Positions 36,207 through 45,594 are shown, counted from the stretch's first letter. The stretch: 64,000 bases of DNA from Pseudomonas paeninsulae (GCF_035621475.1 NZ_CP141799.1:124001-188000); one strand, 5' to 3'. Notes: generated by a model from the letters alone, not told the origin. Numbers and translations: made by a program.

Positions 36207-37328
36207 TTAGCCGTTGGTTCGTACGACTTGACCGCCCGTGCACATCAGGCACGCGGCGACGATGTCGTCTTCGAGGTTGAGGTGGAACTGAGCATCCTTG
36301 TCGATGACCAGCTTGAGGAAGTCCAGCAGGTTGCGCGCGTACAGCGCCGAAGCGTCTGCAGGCACCATGGCCGCCAGGTTGCTGTGGCCGACCAGGGTCA
36401 CGCCATGCTGCACCACCACCTGTTCGGCGACGGTCAGCGGGCAGTTGCCGCCTTGCGCAGCGGCCAGGTCGATGATCACCGAGCCTGGCTTCATTTCCGC
36501 CACTGTGGCGGCATGCAGCAGAGTCGGTGCCTTGCGCCCCGGAATCAGAGCGGTGGTGATGACGATGTCAGCCAGCTTGGCCTTCTCGTGTACCGCCTTG
36601 GCCTGACGCTCCATCCACGACGCCGGCATCGGCCGCGCGTAGCCACCGACACCTTCGGCGCACTCGCGCTCTTCATCGGTCTCGAACGGCACATCGACGA
36701 ACTTGGCGCCGAGCGATTCGATCTGTTCTTTTACCGCCGGGCGTACGTCCGAGGCTTCGATCACCGCGCCCAGACGTTTGGCCGTGGCGATGGCCTGCAG
36801 GCCGGCGACACCGGCGCCGAGGATCAGGATGCGCGCGGCCTTAACCGTACCGGCGGCGGTCATCAGCATCGGCATAAAGCGCGGGTAGTGGTGTGCAGCT
36901 AGCAGCACGGCCTTGTAGCCGGCGATGTTGGCCTGCGACGAGAGCACATCGAGGCTCTGCGCGCGCGAGGTACGCGGCGCGGCTTCGAGGGCGAAGGCGG
37001 TGATACCGCGAGCGTTCATCCGCGCGATGGTCTCGTTGCTGAACGGATTGAGCATGCCGACCAACACAGCGCCGGTCTGCATGTGGGCCAGTTCAGCATC
37101 CGTGGGCGCCACTACCTTGAGTACCAGCTCGGCACCGAAGGCGGCGGCGTCGCTGCCGATGCTTGCGCCGGCTGCCTCATAGGCGCTGTCGGGGATACTG
37201 GCGCTGACGCCGGCTCCGCTCTGCACGGTGACCTGATGGCCTTGGCCGATCAGTTTCTTGATGGTTTCTGGCGTGGCGGCTACTCGCGTTTCGCCGACAT
37301 GGGTTTCGAGAGGAACACCGATGTGCAC
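36207..37328 (-). CDS. pntAA: NAD(P) transhydrogenase alpha subunit, NAD-binding part
   Basis: The 373-residue soluble domain I binds NAD(H). It begins [20 protein letters not shown], and the nucleotide fold is marked by [20 protein letters not shown] near 170, with [20 protein letters not shown] after it. The mobile loop ...GGYARPMP... sits near residue 225. Homology extends to alanine dehydrogenase. AGGAGATTTGACG precedes the ATG at 37328. As the first gene of the operon, its leader in 37329-37500 should hold the promoter. Confidence 0.96.
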   Translation of the reverse strand: MHIGVPLETHVGETRVAATPETIKKLIGQGHQVTVQSGAGVSASIPDSAYEAAGASIGSDAAAFGAELVLKVVAPTDAELAHMQTGAVLVGMLNPFSNETIARMNARGITAFALEAAPRTSRAQSLDVLSSQANIAGYKAVLLAAHHYPRFMPMLMTAAGTVKAARILILGAGVAGLQAIATAKRLGAVIEASDVRPAVKEQIESLGAKFVDVPFETDEERECAEGVGGYARPMPASWMERQAKAVHEKAKLADIVITTALIPGRKAPTLLHAATVAEMKPGSVIIDLAAAQGGNCPLTVAEQVVVQHGVTLVGHSNLAAMVPADASALYARNLLDFLKLVIDKDAQFHLNLEDDIVAACLMCTGGQVVRTNG

Positions 37329-37816
37329 GTCAAATCTCCTGCGTGATCTTTTTTAGTGAACCGGCACACTGCGGATGGCGCACCGGCGAAGGGAGGATCA
37401 GCACAAATCACCCTAGCAGAAGCTATGTAGTGGGCGGGGGGCGGCATTTTGCAGGCGCAGCATAAGTCCTTCAAGGCGTTATGGAGTAAAACCTTGCGAC
37501 AACTACAAGTCACTCTGCGACTTGTGAACCATTATTTCCGGCAAAGGCTTGCTGGGCGTGGCTGCCAAGGTCGTTGAGGGGTATTTTTCGCGCCGCCCGC
37601 ATGCGCGCTATGAATAGCCGTCCATCAAATGGCCGCGGTCCTGACGAATAGGGCCTCCAGCGCCGGCATTCAGGGGGTTATACCTGCTTAGCTGTGCAAT
37701 AAATTGGACGGCTTCGCTCGCTAGTAATCAGCGGCGTGTAGTTGTCTGAGATGCTGACTACGGGGTCAGCTTGCTTTGATTCGTTCATCCTAAAAGGGCT
37801 TTGCGCCGCTGACGGG
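37329..37816. other. Gene-free spacer upstream of pntAA
   Basis: The stretch next to pntAA is its leader and promoter region. The rest (about 37510-37810) contains no open frame with coding character on either strand and no clear repeat. A candidate promoter on the minus strand could lie near 37470-37540, but nothing stands out well enough to assign. Confidence 0.4.
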
Positions 37817-37842
37817 AAAAAGGAGCGCCCTGCCGGGGCGCT
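37817..37842 (-). terminator. Terminator of the LysR gene gcdR
   Basis: On the minus strand GCGCCC (37836-37841) and GGGCGC (37825-37830) pair around a five-base loop, followed by CTCCTTTTT. It lies 35 bp after the regulator's stop codon. Confidence 0.8.
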
Positions 37843-37876
37843 TGAAGTAAGAGCGAATTACTTCGCTTGCTGTCGT

Positions 37877-38785
37877 TTATTCCAGATCACTCGCCTGGGC
37901 ATAGTCCCGCGCTTGCTGAACCAGCCAGTCGCGAAAGCTTTGCAGCGCGGCGGATTCGACTTTGCGCTCGGGAATCATCAGGTAATAGGCCTTGTCGCTG
38001 CTGTAGGCATGTTCCAGCGCCAGCACCAGGCGGCCCTCACGCAGTTCCCGTTGAATCAGAAAGGGCGGAATCAAGGCCACGCCCATCTCATGCATGGCGG
38101 CCTGGGCGAGCATCGAGAACAGCTCGTAACGCGCCCCGCTCATGTCCCGGGCAACATTCAGCCCCAGCGAGCTGAACCACTGGCGCCAGGCATAGGGCCG
38201 GGTGGTTTGCTGCAGCAGCGGCAGGCCGGCGATCTGCTCGGCGCTGAGGCTGCTTTGCCCGGCGAGGAGCGCCGGGCTGCACACCGGCATGGGGTTTTCG
38301 CGCATCAACAGGTGCGAGGCAGTGCCTGACCAGTCGGCGTCGCCGAAGTACACCGCGGCATCGAACTGGGTATCGGCGAACAGGAACGGTCGGGTGCGGT
38401 TGGTCAGGTTGACCGTGACCTGCGGGTGCAGGCGCTGGAAATCCTTCAGCCGCGGCAGCAGCCACTGGGTGCCGAAGGTCGGCACCACCGCCAGTTCGAT
38501 GCTCATGGCGCCTTGCTGGCCCATTACCGCCAGGGTGTCGCGCTCCACCGCGTCGAGTTGCGCGGCCACCCGTCGGGCGTACGACAAGCCGGCCTCAGTC
38601 AGCTTGACCCCGCGCCGCGAACGGCGAAACAGTTCGACGTTGAGAAACTCCTCCAGCCCGGCGATCTGCCGGCAGATCGCGCTCTGGGTCAGGGCCAGTT
38701 CCTCGGCTGCACGGGTAAAGCTCTGGTGGCGGGCCGCCGACTCGAAGGCGATCAGGGCCGTGGTGCTGGGGATTTTTCGGCGCAT
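37877..38785 (-). CDS. gcdR: LysR family regulator, GcdR type
   Basis: A 302-residue LysR-type regulator with the N-terminal helix-turn-helix STTALIAFESAARHQSFTRA and LTQSAICRQIAGLEEFLNVE, and a GcvA-like effector domain. It is divergent from gcdH with a 195-bp spacer. In P. putida and P. aeruginosa the regulator in this position (GcdR) activates gcdHG in response to glutarate; I transfer that role from the conserved order and sequence type. The start follows the usual MRRKIPS opening of these regulators. Confidence 0.85.
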   Translation of the reverse strand: MRRKIPSTTALIAFESAARHQSFTRAAEELALTQSAICRQIAGLEEFLNVELFRRSRRGVKLTEAGLSYARRVAAQLDAVERDTLAVMGQQGAMSIELAVVPTFGTQWLLPRLKDFQRLHPQVTVNLTNRTRPFLFADTQFDAAVYFGDADWSGTASHLLMRENPMPVCSPALLAGQSSLSAEQIAGLPLLQQTTRPYAWRQWFSSLGLNVARDMSGARYELFSMLAQAAMHEMGVALIPPFLIQRELREGRLVLALEHAYSSDKAYYLMIPERKVESAALQSFRDWLVQQARDYAQASDLE

Positions 38786-38980
38786 CTGTGCGGCACTCTC
38801 ACTCTGTTCTGGATTAAATAGCGTTCAAAGCTACCTCGGAGTGCGTAAAAAGCACAACAGCATGCGAAATCCTCGTTTGCTCCGAATGCTCATGCGGCCT
38901 AGGATCAATCCCATGCACCCCGTGGGCGCGGCCCAGGCCGCGATGATTACCCCCCCCCGTCTCAACTCGAGGTTTTCGCG

Positions 38981-40159
38981 ATGGCCAAGGCAAGCTTCAA
39001 CTGGATCGACCCGCTGCTGCTTGATCAGCAACTGACCGAAGAAGAGCGCATGGTGCGCGACAGCGCGCAACAGTTCGCCGCCGACAAACTGGCGCCACGG
39101 GTGATCGAAGCCTTCCGCCACGAGCAGACCGACCCGGCGATCTTCCGCGAGATGGGCGAAACCGGCCTGCTCGGCGCGACCATTCCCGAAGCCTACGGTG
39201 GCAGCGGCCTCAACTATGTGTGCTACGGCCTGATCGCCCGCGAAGTGGAGCGCGTCGACTCCGGCTACCGCTCGATGATGAGCGTGCAGTCCTCCCTGGT
39301 GATGGTGCCGATCTTCGAGTTCGGCAACGAAGCCACCAAGCAGAAATACCTGCCCAAGCTGGCCAGCGGCGAATCCATCGGCTGCTTCGGCCTCACCGAG
39401 CCGGACCATGGCTCCGATCCGGGCTCGATGATCACCCGGGCGAAGAAGGTCGACGGCGGCTACCGCCTGAGCGGCGCCAAGATGTGGATCACCAACTCGC
39501 CGATCGCCGATGTGTTCGTGGTCTGGGCGAAAGACGATGCCGGCGAGATTCGCGGCTTCGTCCTGGAAAAGGGCTGGCAGGGCCTGAGTACTCCGACGAT
39601 CCACGGCAAGGTCGGCCTGCGCGCCTCGATCACCGGCGAAATCGTCATGGACAACGTGTTCTGCCCGGAAGAAAACGCCTTCCCCGATGTGCGTGGCCTG
39701 AAAGGTCCGTTCACCTGCCTCAACTCCGCCCGTTACGGCATCAGCTGGGGCGCGCTGGGCGCCGCCGAAGACTGCTGGCACACCGCCCGTCAGTACTGCC
39801 TGGATCGCAAGCAATTCGGCCGGCCGTTGGCGGCCAACCAGCTGATCCAGAAGAAGCTGGCCGACATGCAGACCGAAATCACCCTGGCCCTGCAAGGCTG
39901 CCTGCGCCTCGGCCGGATGAAGGATGAAGGCACCGCCGCGGTGGAAATCACCTCGATCATGAAGCGCAACAGCTGCGGCAAGTCGCTGGATATCGCCCGC
40001 CTGGCCCGCGACATGCTCGGCGGCAACGGCATCAGCGACGAGTTCGGCGTGGCACGCCACCTGGTCAACCTGGAAGTGGTCAACACCTACGAGGGTACCC
40101 ATGACGTGCATGCGCTGATCCTCGGCCGGGCGCAGACCGGCATTCAGGCGTTTTTCTAA
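38981..40159 (+). CDS. gcdH: Glutaryl-CoA dehydrogenase
   Basis: Acyl-CoA dehydrogenase that oxidises and decarboxylates glutaryl-CoA to crotonyl-CoA in the lysine/glutarate route. The 392-residue protein has [20 protein letters not shown] (FAD/substrate signature), the [17 protein letters not shown] segment, and the catalytic glutamate in [18 protein letters not shown] near 370. GAGG precedes the ATG. A nine-C tract (38950-38958) lies in the leader, 22 bases before the start. Confidence 0.96.
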   Translation: MAKASFNWIDPLLLDQQLTEEERMVRDSAQQFAADKLAPRVIEAFRHEQTDPAIFREMGETGLLGATIPEAYGGSGLNYVCYGLIAREVERVDSGYRSMMSVQSSLVMVPIFEFGNEATKQKYLPKLASGESIGCFGLTEPDHGSDPGSMITRAKKVDGGYRLSGAKMWITNSPIADVFVVWAKDDAGEIRGFVLEKGWQGLSTPTIHGKVGLRASITGEIVMDNVFCPEENAFPDVRGLKGPFTCLNSARYGISWGALGAAEDCWHTARQYCLDRKQFGRPLAANQLIQKKLADMQTEITLALQGCLRLGRMKDEGTAAVEITSIMKRNSCGKSLDIARLARDMLGGNGISDEFGVARHLVNLEVVNTYEGTHDVHALILGRAQTGIQAFF

Positions 40160-40167
40160 ACCTGAAC

Positions 40168-40259
40168 CGTAGGATGGGTCGAGGCGCGCAGCCTGAGCGC
40201 AGCGATACCCATCAGATCGCCCGGTGGGTTACGCCGCTGCACGGCTAACCCATCCTCCG
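40168..40259. repeat. Interspersed intergenic palindrome (GGATGGGT family)
   Basis: CGTAGGATGGGT at the left end is mirrored by ACCCATCCTCCG at the right end, with GGGTTACGCCGCTGCACGGC between. Such 90-160-bp palindromes are scattered through Pseudomonas genomes. A related unit is at 57391-57549, sharing GGGTTA(C/T)GC and GCTAACCCA. It lies between gcdH and gcdG and may stabilise the gcdH message. Confidence 0.65.
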
Positions 40260-40283
40260 TTCCAACTTCCTAATGAGGTTCCC

Positions 40284-41507
40284 ATGTCCGGCGCCCTATC
40301 GCATATCCGTGTGCTCGACCTCTCCCGCGTACTTGCCGGGCCCTGGGCCGGGCAGATCCTCGCCGACCTCGGTGCCGAGGTGATCAAGATAGAGCGGCCC
40401 GGCGTCGGCGACGACACCCGCCACTGGGGCCCGCCGTTCCTGCGGGACGCCGCGGGCGAGAACACCAGCGAGGCCGCCTATTACCTGTCGGCCAATCGCA
40501 ACAAACAGTCGGTCACCGTGGACTTCACCCAGCCCGAAGGCCAGCGCCTGGTGCGCGAGATGGTGGCCAAGGCCGACATCCTGATCGAGAACTTCAAGGT
40601 CGGCGGCCTGGCCGCCTACGGCCTCGATTACGCCACGCTGAAGGAGCTGAACCCGAAACTGATCTACTGCTCGATCACCGGCTTCGGCCAGGACGGCCCC
40701 TACGCCAAGCGCGCCGGTTACGACTTCATGATCCAGGGCCTGGGCGGCTTGATGAGCCTGACCGGGCGCGCCGACGACGAAGCGGGCGCCGGGCCGGTCA
40801 AGGTCGGCGTGGCCCTGACCGACATCCTCACCGGCTTGTACTCGACCGCGGCGATTCTTGCCGCCCTGGCCAGTCGCGACCAGACCGGCAATGGCCAGCA
40901 CATCGACATGGCCCTGCTCGACGTGCAGGTCGCCTGCCTGGCCAACCAGGCGATGAACTACCTGACCACCGGCGTGGCGCCGCGCCGGTTGGGCAATGCC
41001 CACCCGAACATCGTGCCCTATCAGGACTTTCCCACGGCCGACGGCGACATCATCCTCACGGTCGGTAACGATGGCCAGTTCCGCAAGTTTTGCGAGGTCG
41101 CCGGCCTTCCGGCTTTGGCCGCCGACTCGCGTTTTTCCACCAATCAGGCACGTGTCGCCCATCGCGCCGAACTGATTCCGCTGATCCGCCAGGCCACCGT
41201 GTTCAAGACCACCGGCCAATGGCTGGCGGCCCTGGAACAGGCCGGCGTGCCCTGCGGGCCGATCAATGATCTGCAGCAGGTATTCGCCGACCCGCAGGTG
41301 CAGGCCCGTGGCCTGCGCGTCGAACTGCCCCACCCGCTGGCCGGCAGCGTGCCGCAGGTAGCCAGCCCGATTCGCCTGTCGGCGACCCCGGTGCAATACC
41401 GCAATGCACCGCCCCTGCTCGGCGAACACACCGAGCAGGTGTTGCAGCAATGGCTGGGATTGAGCCTGGAGCAGATAGACCAACTGCGCCAGGCGGGAGT
41501 GCTCTAG
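40284..41507 (+). CDS. gcdG: Succinate/glutarate CoA-transferase (CaiB/BaiF family)
   Basis: Class III CoA-transferase, here likely moving CoA from succinyl-CoA to glutarate to feed GcdH. The 407-residue protein opens SGALSHIRVLDLSRVLAGPW, has LGAEVIKIERPGVGDDTRHW, and the catalytic aspartate in GQHIDMALLDVQVACLANQA near 220. I took the ATG at 40284 because the family N-terminus starts there and TGAGG precedes it. Order gcdH-gcdG with divergent gcdR is conserved in pseudomonads. Confidence 0.93.
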   Translation: MSGALSHIRVLDLSRVLAGPWAGQILADLGAEVIKIERPGVGDDTRHWGPPFLRDAAGENTSEAAYYLSANRNKQSVTVDFTQPEGQRLVREMVAKADILIENFKVGGLAAYGLDYATLKELNPKLIYCSITGFGQDGPYAKRAGYDFMIQGLGGLMSLTGRADDEAGAGPVKVGVALTDILTGLYSTAAILAALASRDQTGNGQHIDMALLDVQVACLANQAMNYLTTGVAPRRLGNAHPNIVPYQDFPTADGDIILTVGNDGQFRKFCEVAGLPALAADSRFSTNQARVAHRAELIPLIRQATVFKTTGQWLAALEQAGVPCGPINDLQQVFADPQVQARGLRVELPHPLAGSVPQVASPIRLSATPVQYRNAPPLLGEHTEQVLQQWLGLSLEQIDQLRQAGVL

Positions 41508-41526
41508 GAACCTGTCGGACTTAATG
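41504..41526 (+). repeat. Solitary end of the hairpin element seen at 17925
   Basis: CTAGGAACCTGTCGGACTTA at 41504-41523 resembles the left terminus at 17925 (CTAGCAGCCTGGCGGACTTA) at 17 of 20 positions. The gcdG stop codon TAG is part of it. No matching opposite end is seen within a few hundred bases, so it is likely a relic or a hairpin half. Confidence 0.4.
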
Positions 41527-41695
41527 GGTAATTGCCCAGACTTGCCCACCCATTTGCATTCGACCTGACCCGTCATTTGCAGCGGATCTGACTAGCACGG
41601 TTCGTGGCCATGACCGGCAGAGAACGACCCTAAGTTGACATTTGAATATAAGTACTAAGTCAGGTAAGACTCAGTGGGTTTGCCGATTTATATGG

Positions 41696-42550
41696 CTATT
41701 GCCGCAAAATATCAGCAGTCGTGTCTCGCAGGATCTGCAGGATCGGTCCAACAGTTTCAGGTGATGGATCGGCCGAATATACTAAGTATGCGGGCAGGAG
41801 AAAATCCGGTGCACCAGCATGTCGGTGCAGTACCCCTGCTGCCAGCTGGCTTTTGACCAAACGCAGTGGGAAGTATCCGGAGCCCCCGTAAGCCAGAATG
41901 TGGTTGAGTCCCAGCCAGCCAATATTGGCTGTCAGCCCAGGTCCCAGGAAGTCAGGGAAAGCCGCCTTGTGCTGGATGTCGAATTCCGGACCCCAGTCGA
42001 TATGCACGTAGTCTTCGTCCGGAAACTGGCTAGGCGTGTTGCTCGACGAAACATAGACCAATTGCTCCTCAAGTAGCGCCTCAATCACCAGACCAGGGCG
42101 ATGCTGCGGTGTGTACATCACGCCGATGTGAGTTCGCCCCTCGACTAGCCCTTGGGTCAGTTCATCTTCGAAGGCTAACTCGGCATGGATGGCGATATCC
42201 GGCAGCGCCATGCGGATACGCGGTAAACAGACAAAAAGCAGCTCTTCCCAGAGTCCGAACCTCCCGCCAATGGTCACCGACGCCCGAAAGCTCTTGGCTA
42301 TGCCAATTTCATGGCGAGCCCGCTCGACGGTGCGCACCAGTGTGGCGGCGTAAGACTGAAAACGATGGCCCGCAGGGGTCAGCATTGTGCCTGCTTTATT
42401 GCGCACGAAAAGGCTGCAACCCAGCTGATCTTCCAGGGCCGCGATCCTCGCGCTAACGGTCGACTGGGTCACAAACAGCCGGGATGCCGCGTTACTGAAG
42501 TTGCCTGAGGTGATGACGGTAAGGAAAGTTCGAGCGAGTTCAGTATCCAT
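41696..42550 (-). CDS. LysR family transcriptional regulator
   Basis: A 284-residue LysR-type regulator: LARTFLTVITSGNFSNAASR and LFVTQSTVSARIAALEDQLG form the DNA-binding domain, followed by a periplasmic-binding-like effector half (SFRASVTIGGRFGLWEELLF onwards). It is divergent from the short gene at 42753 with a 202-bp spacer. No metabolic operon adjoins it, so its target is unclear. Composition drops toward AT in the surrounding spacers (41510-41700 and 42550-42750), which fits an acquired segment. Confidence 0.88.
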   Translation of the reverse strand: MDTELARTFLTVITSGNFSNAASRLFVTQSTVSARIAALEDQLGCSLFVRNKAGTMLTPAGHRFQSYAATLVRTVERARHEIGIAKSFRASVTIGGRFGLWEELLFVCLPRIRMALPDIAIHAELAFEDELTQGLVEGRTHIGVMYTPQHRPGLVIEALLEEQLVYVSSSNTPSQFPDEDYVHIDWGPEFDIQHKAAFPDFLGPGLTANIGWLGLNHILAYGGSGYFPLRLVKSQLAAGVLHRHAGAPDFLLPAYLVYSADPSPETVGPILQILRDTTADILRQ

Positions 42551-42752
42551 GTTCTACGCACCACGCAACTGGAGGGCATCGCACTTGCCCTAACCATGGC
42601 CGTTCAAGGCTGATATGGGCAAAGGTTTGGTTTACCGTTTTATGAATCGACATCATCAATAGGAAAGGTAGAAATTTATCGTTTTTCAACTGCATGACAC
42701 CCGAGTAGCGTTTCAGATGAGGTGTCGATGAGGCTTTGCCGAGGAGGCGAAG

Positions 42753-42866
42753 ATGCATTTGTTAAACACAGAAGATCGTCAATCGTTGCGGCATATCGGA
42801 CTCATGCTGATGTGTTTTCTGGTGACCATTTGCGTGTTGGTTGCTATCGCGTCAGCTGTAGGTTGA
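42753..42866 (+). CDS. 37-residue single-span membrane peptide
   Basis: A short gene preceded by an excellent ribosome site (GAGGAGGCGAAG then ATG). It encodes MHLLNTEDRQSLRHIGLM followed by a hydrophobic helix (LMCFLVTICVLVAIASAVG) and a TGA. A polar N-terminus plus one membrane span is the build of regulatory small membrane proteins. It starts 202 bp upstream of, and divergent from, the LysR gene. No homologue is recognised. The strong start signal and the clean topology are the evidence. Confidence 0.6.
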   Translation: MHLLNTEDRQSLRHIGLMLMCFLVTICVLVAIASAVG

Positions 42867-43275
42867 AAGTCGGCGAGCTGTCGGTAGCTGCCTGTCACGA
42901 ACGGCCGGAGCCGACCCAGGCTGTGTGAAAACACCGGTCTCGCCTCGAGTTGCTGAAGTAACGTCAGCGGGGCGACTTATGAAGCGAGTCATCGACGAGG
43001 TGAGCCAAACACAAGCCAGTTTATGGAATGCAGTATGCAACCTAAAGGTGCGAGCCGCGTGAGAGGCTAATACGTCGGCCTGTAGGTCTCCAGTATGGCT
43101 CGGTGGGGCATGGTTATGAGTTCCCCAGATGGAAGCATCGCCGGCGCAGCCGGCCAATACGGAGCGCGCGGCGTCCTACCGCACCGCTCCAAACAACGAG
43201 GCTGCTACCGAATCCGCGCTTCGGCATGGTCGGTCAACAGCCAGTCAGGCAGGCTTAGTTCAAGGGAGTAGGTCA
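42867..43275. other. Gene-free spacer with scattered repeat-like fragments
   Basis: Near 42886-42930 the sequence AGCTGCCTGTCACGAACGGC and then GGCTGTGTGAAAAC resemble fragments that recur near insertion sites in Pseudomonas genomes, but no paired ends or transposase are seen. The right part is the leader of the small membrane protein gene. An in-frame extension of that gene to 43129 has no coding character. Confidence 0.35.
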
Positions 43276-43611
43276 ATGAATACAACATCTCTTTCCCCGG
43301 AAAAGCTCGGTGATACACCGCTGTGGATCGCTTTCTGGATCTATGGCGTACTTGCCAGCCACGCCTATTTCGGTGCAATTCTCTATTTTTACCGCACGCT
43401 GGGAACGCCGGCATTGGGTGCGTTGCTGGCGGGCTTCGTTCTATACACCGCCTGGATCATGCGCTTGGTGTGGGTGAACGCGTTCAATCTCGGCAACGAG
43501 ACTTATGGCCACCTTTCGCGCTATCTCACCGTCGTCTGGGCTCTCAATTCCGTACTGGTATCCGGCTTCCTGTTCCTCGGACACGTAGGCGTGGTCTCCG
43601 TGCCTATCTGA
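43276..43611 (+). CDS. Small integral membrane protein, unknown
   Basis: A 111-residue protein with three membrane segments: PLWIAFWIYGVLASHAYFGA (about 15-35), LGALLAGFVLYTAWIMRLVW (about 46-65) and YLTVVWALNSVLVSGFLFLG (about 84-103). A conserved-looking VNAFNLGNETYGHLSRYL loop joins the last two. The ATG at 43276 follows GGGAGTAGGTCA; an upstream extension is unlikely. It is convergent with the P450 gene (135 bp). Function unknown; its closeness to the P450, marR and Yip1-like genes suggests one accessory set. Confidence 0.7.
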   Translation: MNTTSLSPEKLGDTPLWIAFWIYGVLASHAYFGAILYFYRTLGTPALGALLAGFVLYTAWIMRLVWVNAFNLGNETYGHLSRYLTVVWALNSVLVSGFLFLGHVGVVSVPI

Positions 43612-43746
43612 TCCGGCGGTGAGCCAGCATGCGCGCATGGCGAGATCATCCAACCGGCGTTTGATCCGCACGTCAGTCTCCGCCGCCTAAGCCACTTGGC
43701 ATGAAAGGCCAGCCCCGATATCACCGGATCCTGGGGCTGATCAGGT

Positions 43747-44922
43747 TTACCACGCCTGGGTGGCAGGTTTCTGAATATGCAGGGGTAGAGCAGAAAACCC
43801 ACTGGCAGGGAAAAACGCCTTCACCGGCTCCTTGTCCGGCGCCAGGACAATCCGGCTGGTGCGCCCCAGCAGCTCTTCCATCACGATCCGTAATTCCAGT
43901 CTGGCAAGCAGCGCACCGGGGCAGACATGAATACCTGCACCGTATAGCAGGTTCAGTTCGGGATCGCGATCGAGACGGAATTCATCGGGATCCCCAAAGA
44001 CCGCCTCATCCCGATTGGCCGACGCCCAGACAAGGGCGAGACGCGAACCCGTGGCTAGTGTGCGTTCGCCCAGCGTGACCTGTTTCGTGGTAACCCGGCG
44101 ATTCATGATCAGTGGCGCATGAATGCGCAGTATTTCATCGATGGCGACCGGTAACAGCGAGGGTTGCTCGCGCAATTGCTGCTGAAGTTCGGGGTTGGCG
44201 GCCAGGTAATGCACGAGAATGCCGATCGAGGCGGAAATGGTTCCGAGTTCGCCGACCGTCCAGTTACGTAAAATGCTGACGATTTCGTCGTCTGTCAGAG
44301 GCCTGCCCAGGGATTGATTGCGTAGCAGGCTGGTGGTGATATCGTCCGGTGCAGCACTGCCGGCTGTACGGCGCACGGCCAGCAGATCCTTGATGTAACC
44401 GTCAAACTCTAGGGCCACGGCGCTCAAGGCGACGTCGTCTCTGGCCAGGGTGGCCGCGTGATTCTTCAGCGTCCACAAGCGCAGCGGCTCATGCAGTTCG
44501 GTAGGCCAACCCAGCCAGGCACACTGAATCTGCAGGGCAAAGATCTGGGCGAACTTCGTCATCAGCTCCGTTGTGCCTTCACCCGGTAAGGCCTGTACCA
44601 GACGAACTGCTACATCACGGCACACCGGTGCAAAAGCATCCGTTTGCTCCTGGCTGAAATAAGGCTCAATGAGGCGCCGGTACACCGTATGCTCGGGCGG
44701 ATCCATGCCATTGGGCACCGAGGGAAAACGCGAGACGGCACTGCTGAAGGTTTCATGATCCTTCAGGACGTGCAACACGTCCTCATGCCTGAACAAAGAG
44801 GTATAGCCATACCGACTGTGTGCGACCGGACAACGGTGGCGCATGTCGTCGTAGGTCGCCATTTGATCATTGAGTACGGCCTCAGACCTCGGATCCCAAT
44901 CAGGGGGTGAATTCTTATCCAT
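43747..44922 (-). CDS. Cytochrome P450
   Basis: A 391-residue soluble bacterial P450, a haem monooxygenase needing a ferredoxin partner that is not encoded nearby. The K-helix ExxR is in EILRIHAPLIMNRR and the haem-ligand cysteine in LLYGAGIHVCPGALLARLEL, where tyrosine replaces the usual first phenylalanine. The I-helix reads NWTVGELGTISASIGILVHY, so the usual acid before the threonine is Gly. It starts at 44922 after AGGAG. It lies 145 bp downstream of a marR gene on the same strand and is likely controlled by it. Substrate unknown; PPEHTVYRRLIEPYF and the I-helix suggest a camphor-type class I enzyme. Confidence 0.93.
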   Translation of the reverse strand: MDKNSPPDWDPRSEAVLNDQMATYDDMRHRCPVAHSRYGYTSLFRHEDVLHVLKDHETFSSAVSRFPSVPNGMDPPEHTVYRRLIEPYFSQEQTDAFAPVCRDVAVRLVQALPGEGTTELMTKFAQIFALQIQCAWLGWPTELHEPLRLWTLKNHAATLARDDVALSAVALEFDGYIKDLLAVRRTAGSAAPDDITTSLLRNQSLGRPLTDDEIVSILRNWTVGELGTISASIGILVHYLAANPELQQQLREQPSLLPVAIDEILRIHAPLIMNRRVTTKQVTLGERTLATGSRLALVWASANRDEAVFGDPDEFRLDRDPELNLLYGAGIHVCPGALLARLELRIVMEELLGRTSRIVLAPDKEPVKAFFPASGFSALPLHIQKPATQAW

Positions 44923-45067
44923 AATTACTCCTGTTGTGATTACGTCGATTATTGAGGGGTCCAAAAATCGTTCAAGCTCACTCTCTGGTACGTGTTGCAA
45001 ACGAAGCACGCAGGCCCTCAACCGACTGCAGTGGGCACGAAGAAAACCTCAAGCGTTATGGATGGCC

Positions 45068-45484
45068 TTAATCAGCCATATCCCAACCCGGCAAGTTGAA
45101 CTCCTCGCGCAGTAACTGCGCTTCCTCCTGGTGCAAAACGGCGATACGAGCCAGCAACTCCTCTCCTGCAGGTAACAGGTGCACCTCGACCTGGCGCCTG
45201 TCTTCCCGACCAGGCCTTCGCTCAACCAGGCCCATGTTTTCGCAACGGTCAATCAACGCCACCACGCTGTGATGCTTCGATTGCAGGTGTTCTGCGAGTT
45301 CTCCAACCGTGGCCCAATCGCGCGCCGAAGCACCACGAATCTGTAGCAGAAGCTGGTACTGCAGTGCCGTCGCACCATTGGCCTGGCACAGCAGCTCGCT
45401 GTTGCGTAGGAAGCGCCGCAATCGATGACGAAAATGTGCCAGACGCTGGTAATCGGATTTGTCCAAGGTATCGAATTCCCTCAT
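45068..45484 (-). CDS. MarR family transcriptional regulator
   Basis: A 138-residue winged-helix regulator with TALQYQLLLQIRGASARDWA, VGELAEHLQSKHHSVVALID as recognition region, and the wing GREDRRQVEVHLLPAGEELL. It is upstream of, and co-directional with, the P450 gene and divergent from the Yip1-like membrane gene. A near-perfect 29-bp inverted repeat lies in the divergent spacer, 26 bp before its own start codon, so it probably represses itself, the P450 and the membrane gene together. Confidence 0.9.
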   Translation of the reverse strand: MREFDTLDKSDYQRLAHFRHRLRRFLRNSELLCQANGATALQYQLLLQIRGASARDWATVGELAEHLQSKHHSVVALIDRCENMGLVERRPGREDRRQVEVHLLPAGEELLARIAVLHQEEAQLLREEFNLPGWDMAD

Positions 45485-45509
45485 TGACCTGTGTTGAGTA
45501 GTATGGGCG

Positions 45510-45538
45510 AAATATGTATCGTGTCACGATATATATTT
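45510..45538. promoter_or_regulatory. Probable operator of the P450-associated MarR
   Basis: Arms AAATATGTATCGTG (45510-45523) and CACGATATATATTT (45525-45538) pair with one mismatch around a single T. The site sits midway in the 110-bp spacer between marR and the divergent Yip1-like gene, an ideal position to control both. Binding is inferred from symmetry and place. Confidence 0.7.
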
Positions 45539-45594
45539 CACTGCCTATCGAGCTCGTCATGTCATTGATCCGCTCGCTTCTCTGAAGGAATCTC

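Noticed and set aside
38831..40111. 426-residue open frame antisense to gcdH
   Set aside because: Mirror frame of glutaryl-CoA dehydrogenase.
42886..42935. GGCTGTGTGAAAAC as an insertion-sequence end
   Set aside because: No partner end, target duplication or transposase is visible within the spacer.
43129..43275. 49-residue N-terminal extension of the small membrane protein
   Set aside because: Polar low-information sequence; the start at 43276 has the ribosome site and begins the conserved-looking part.
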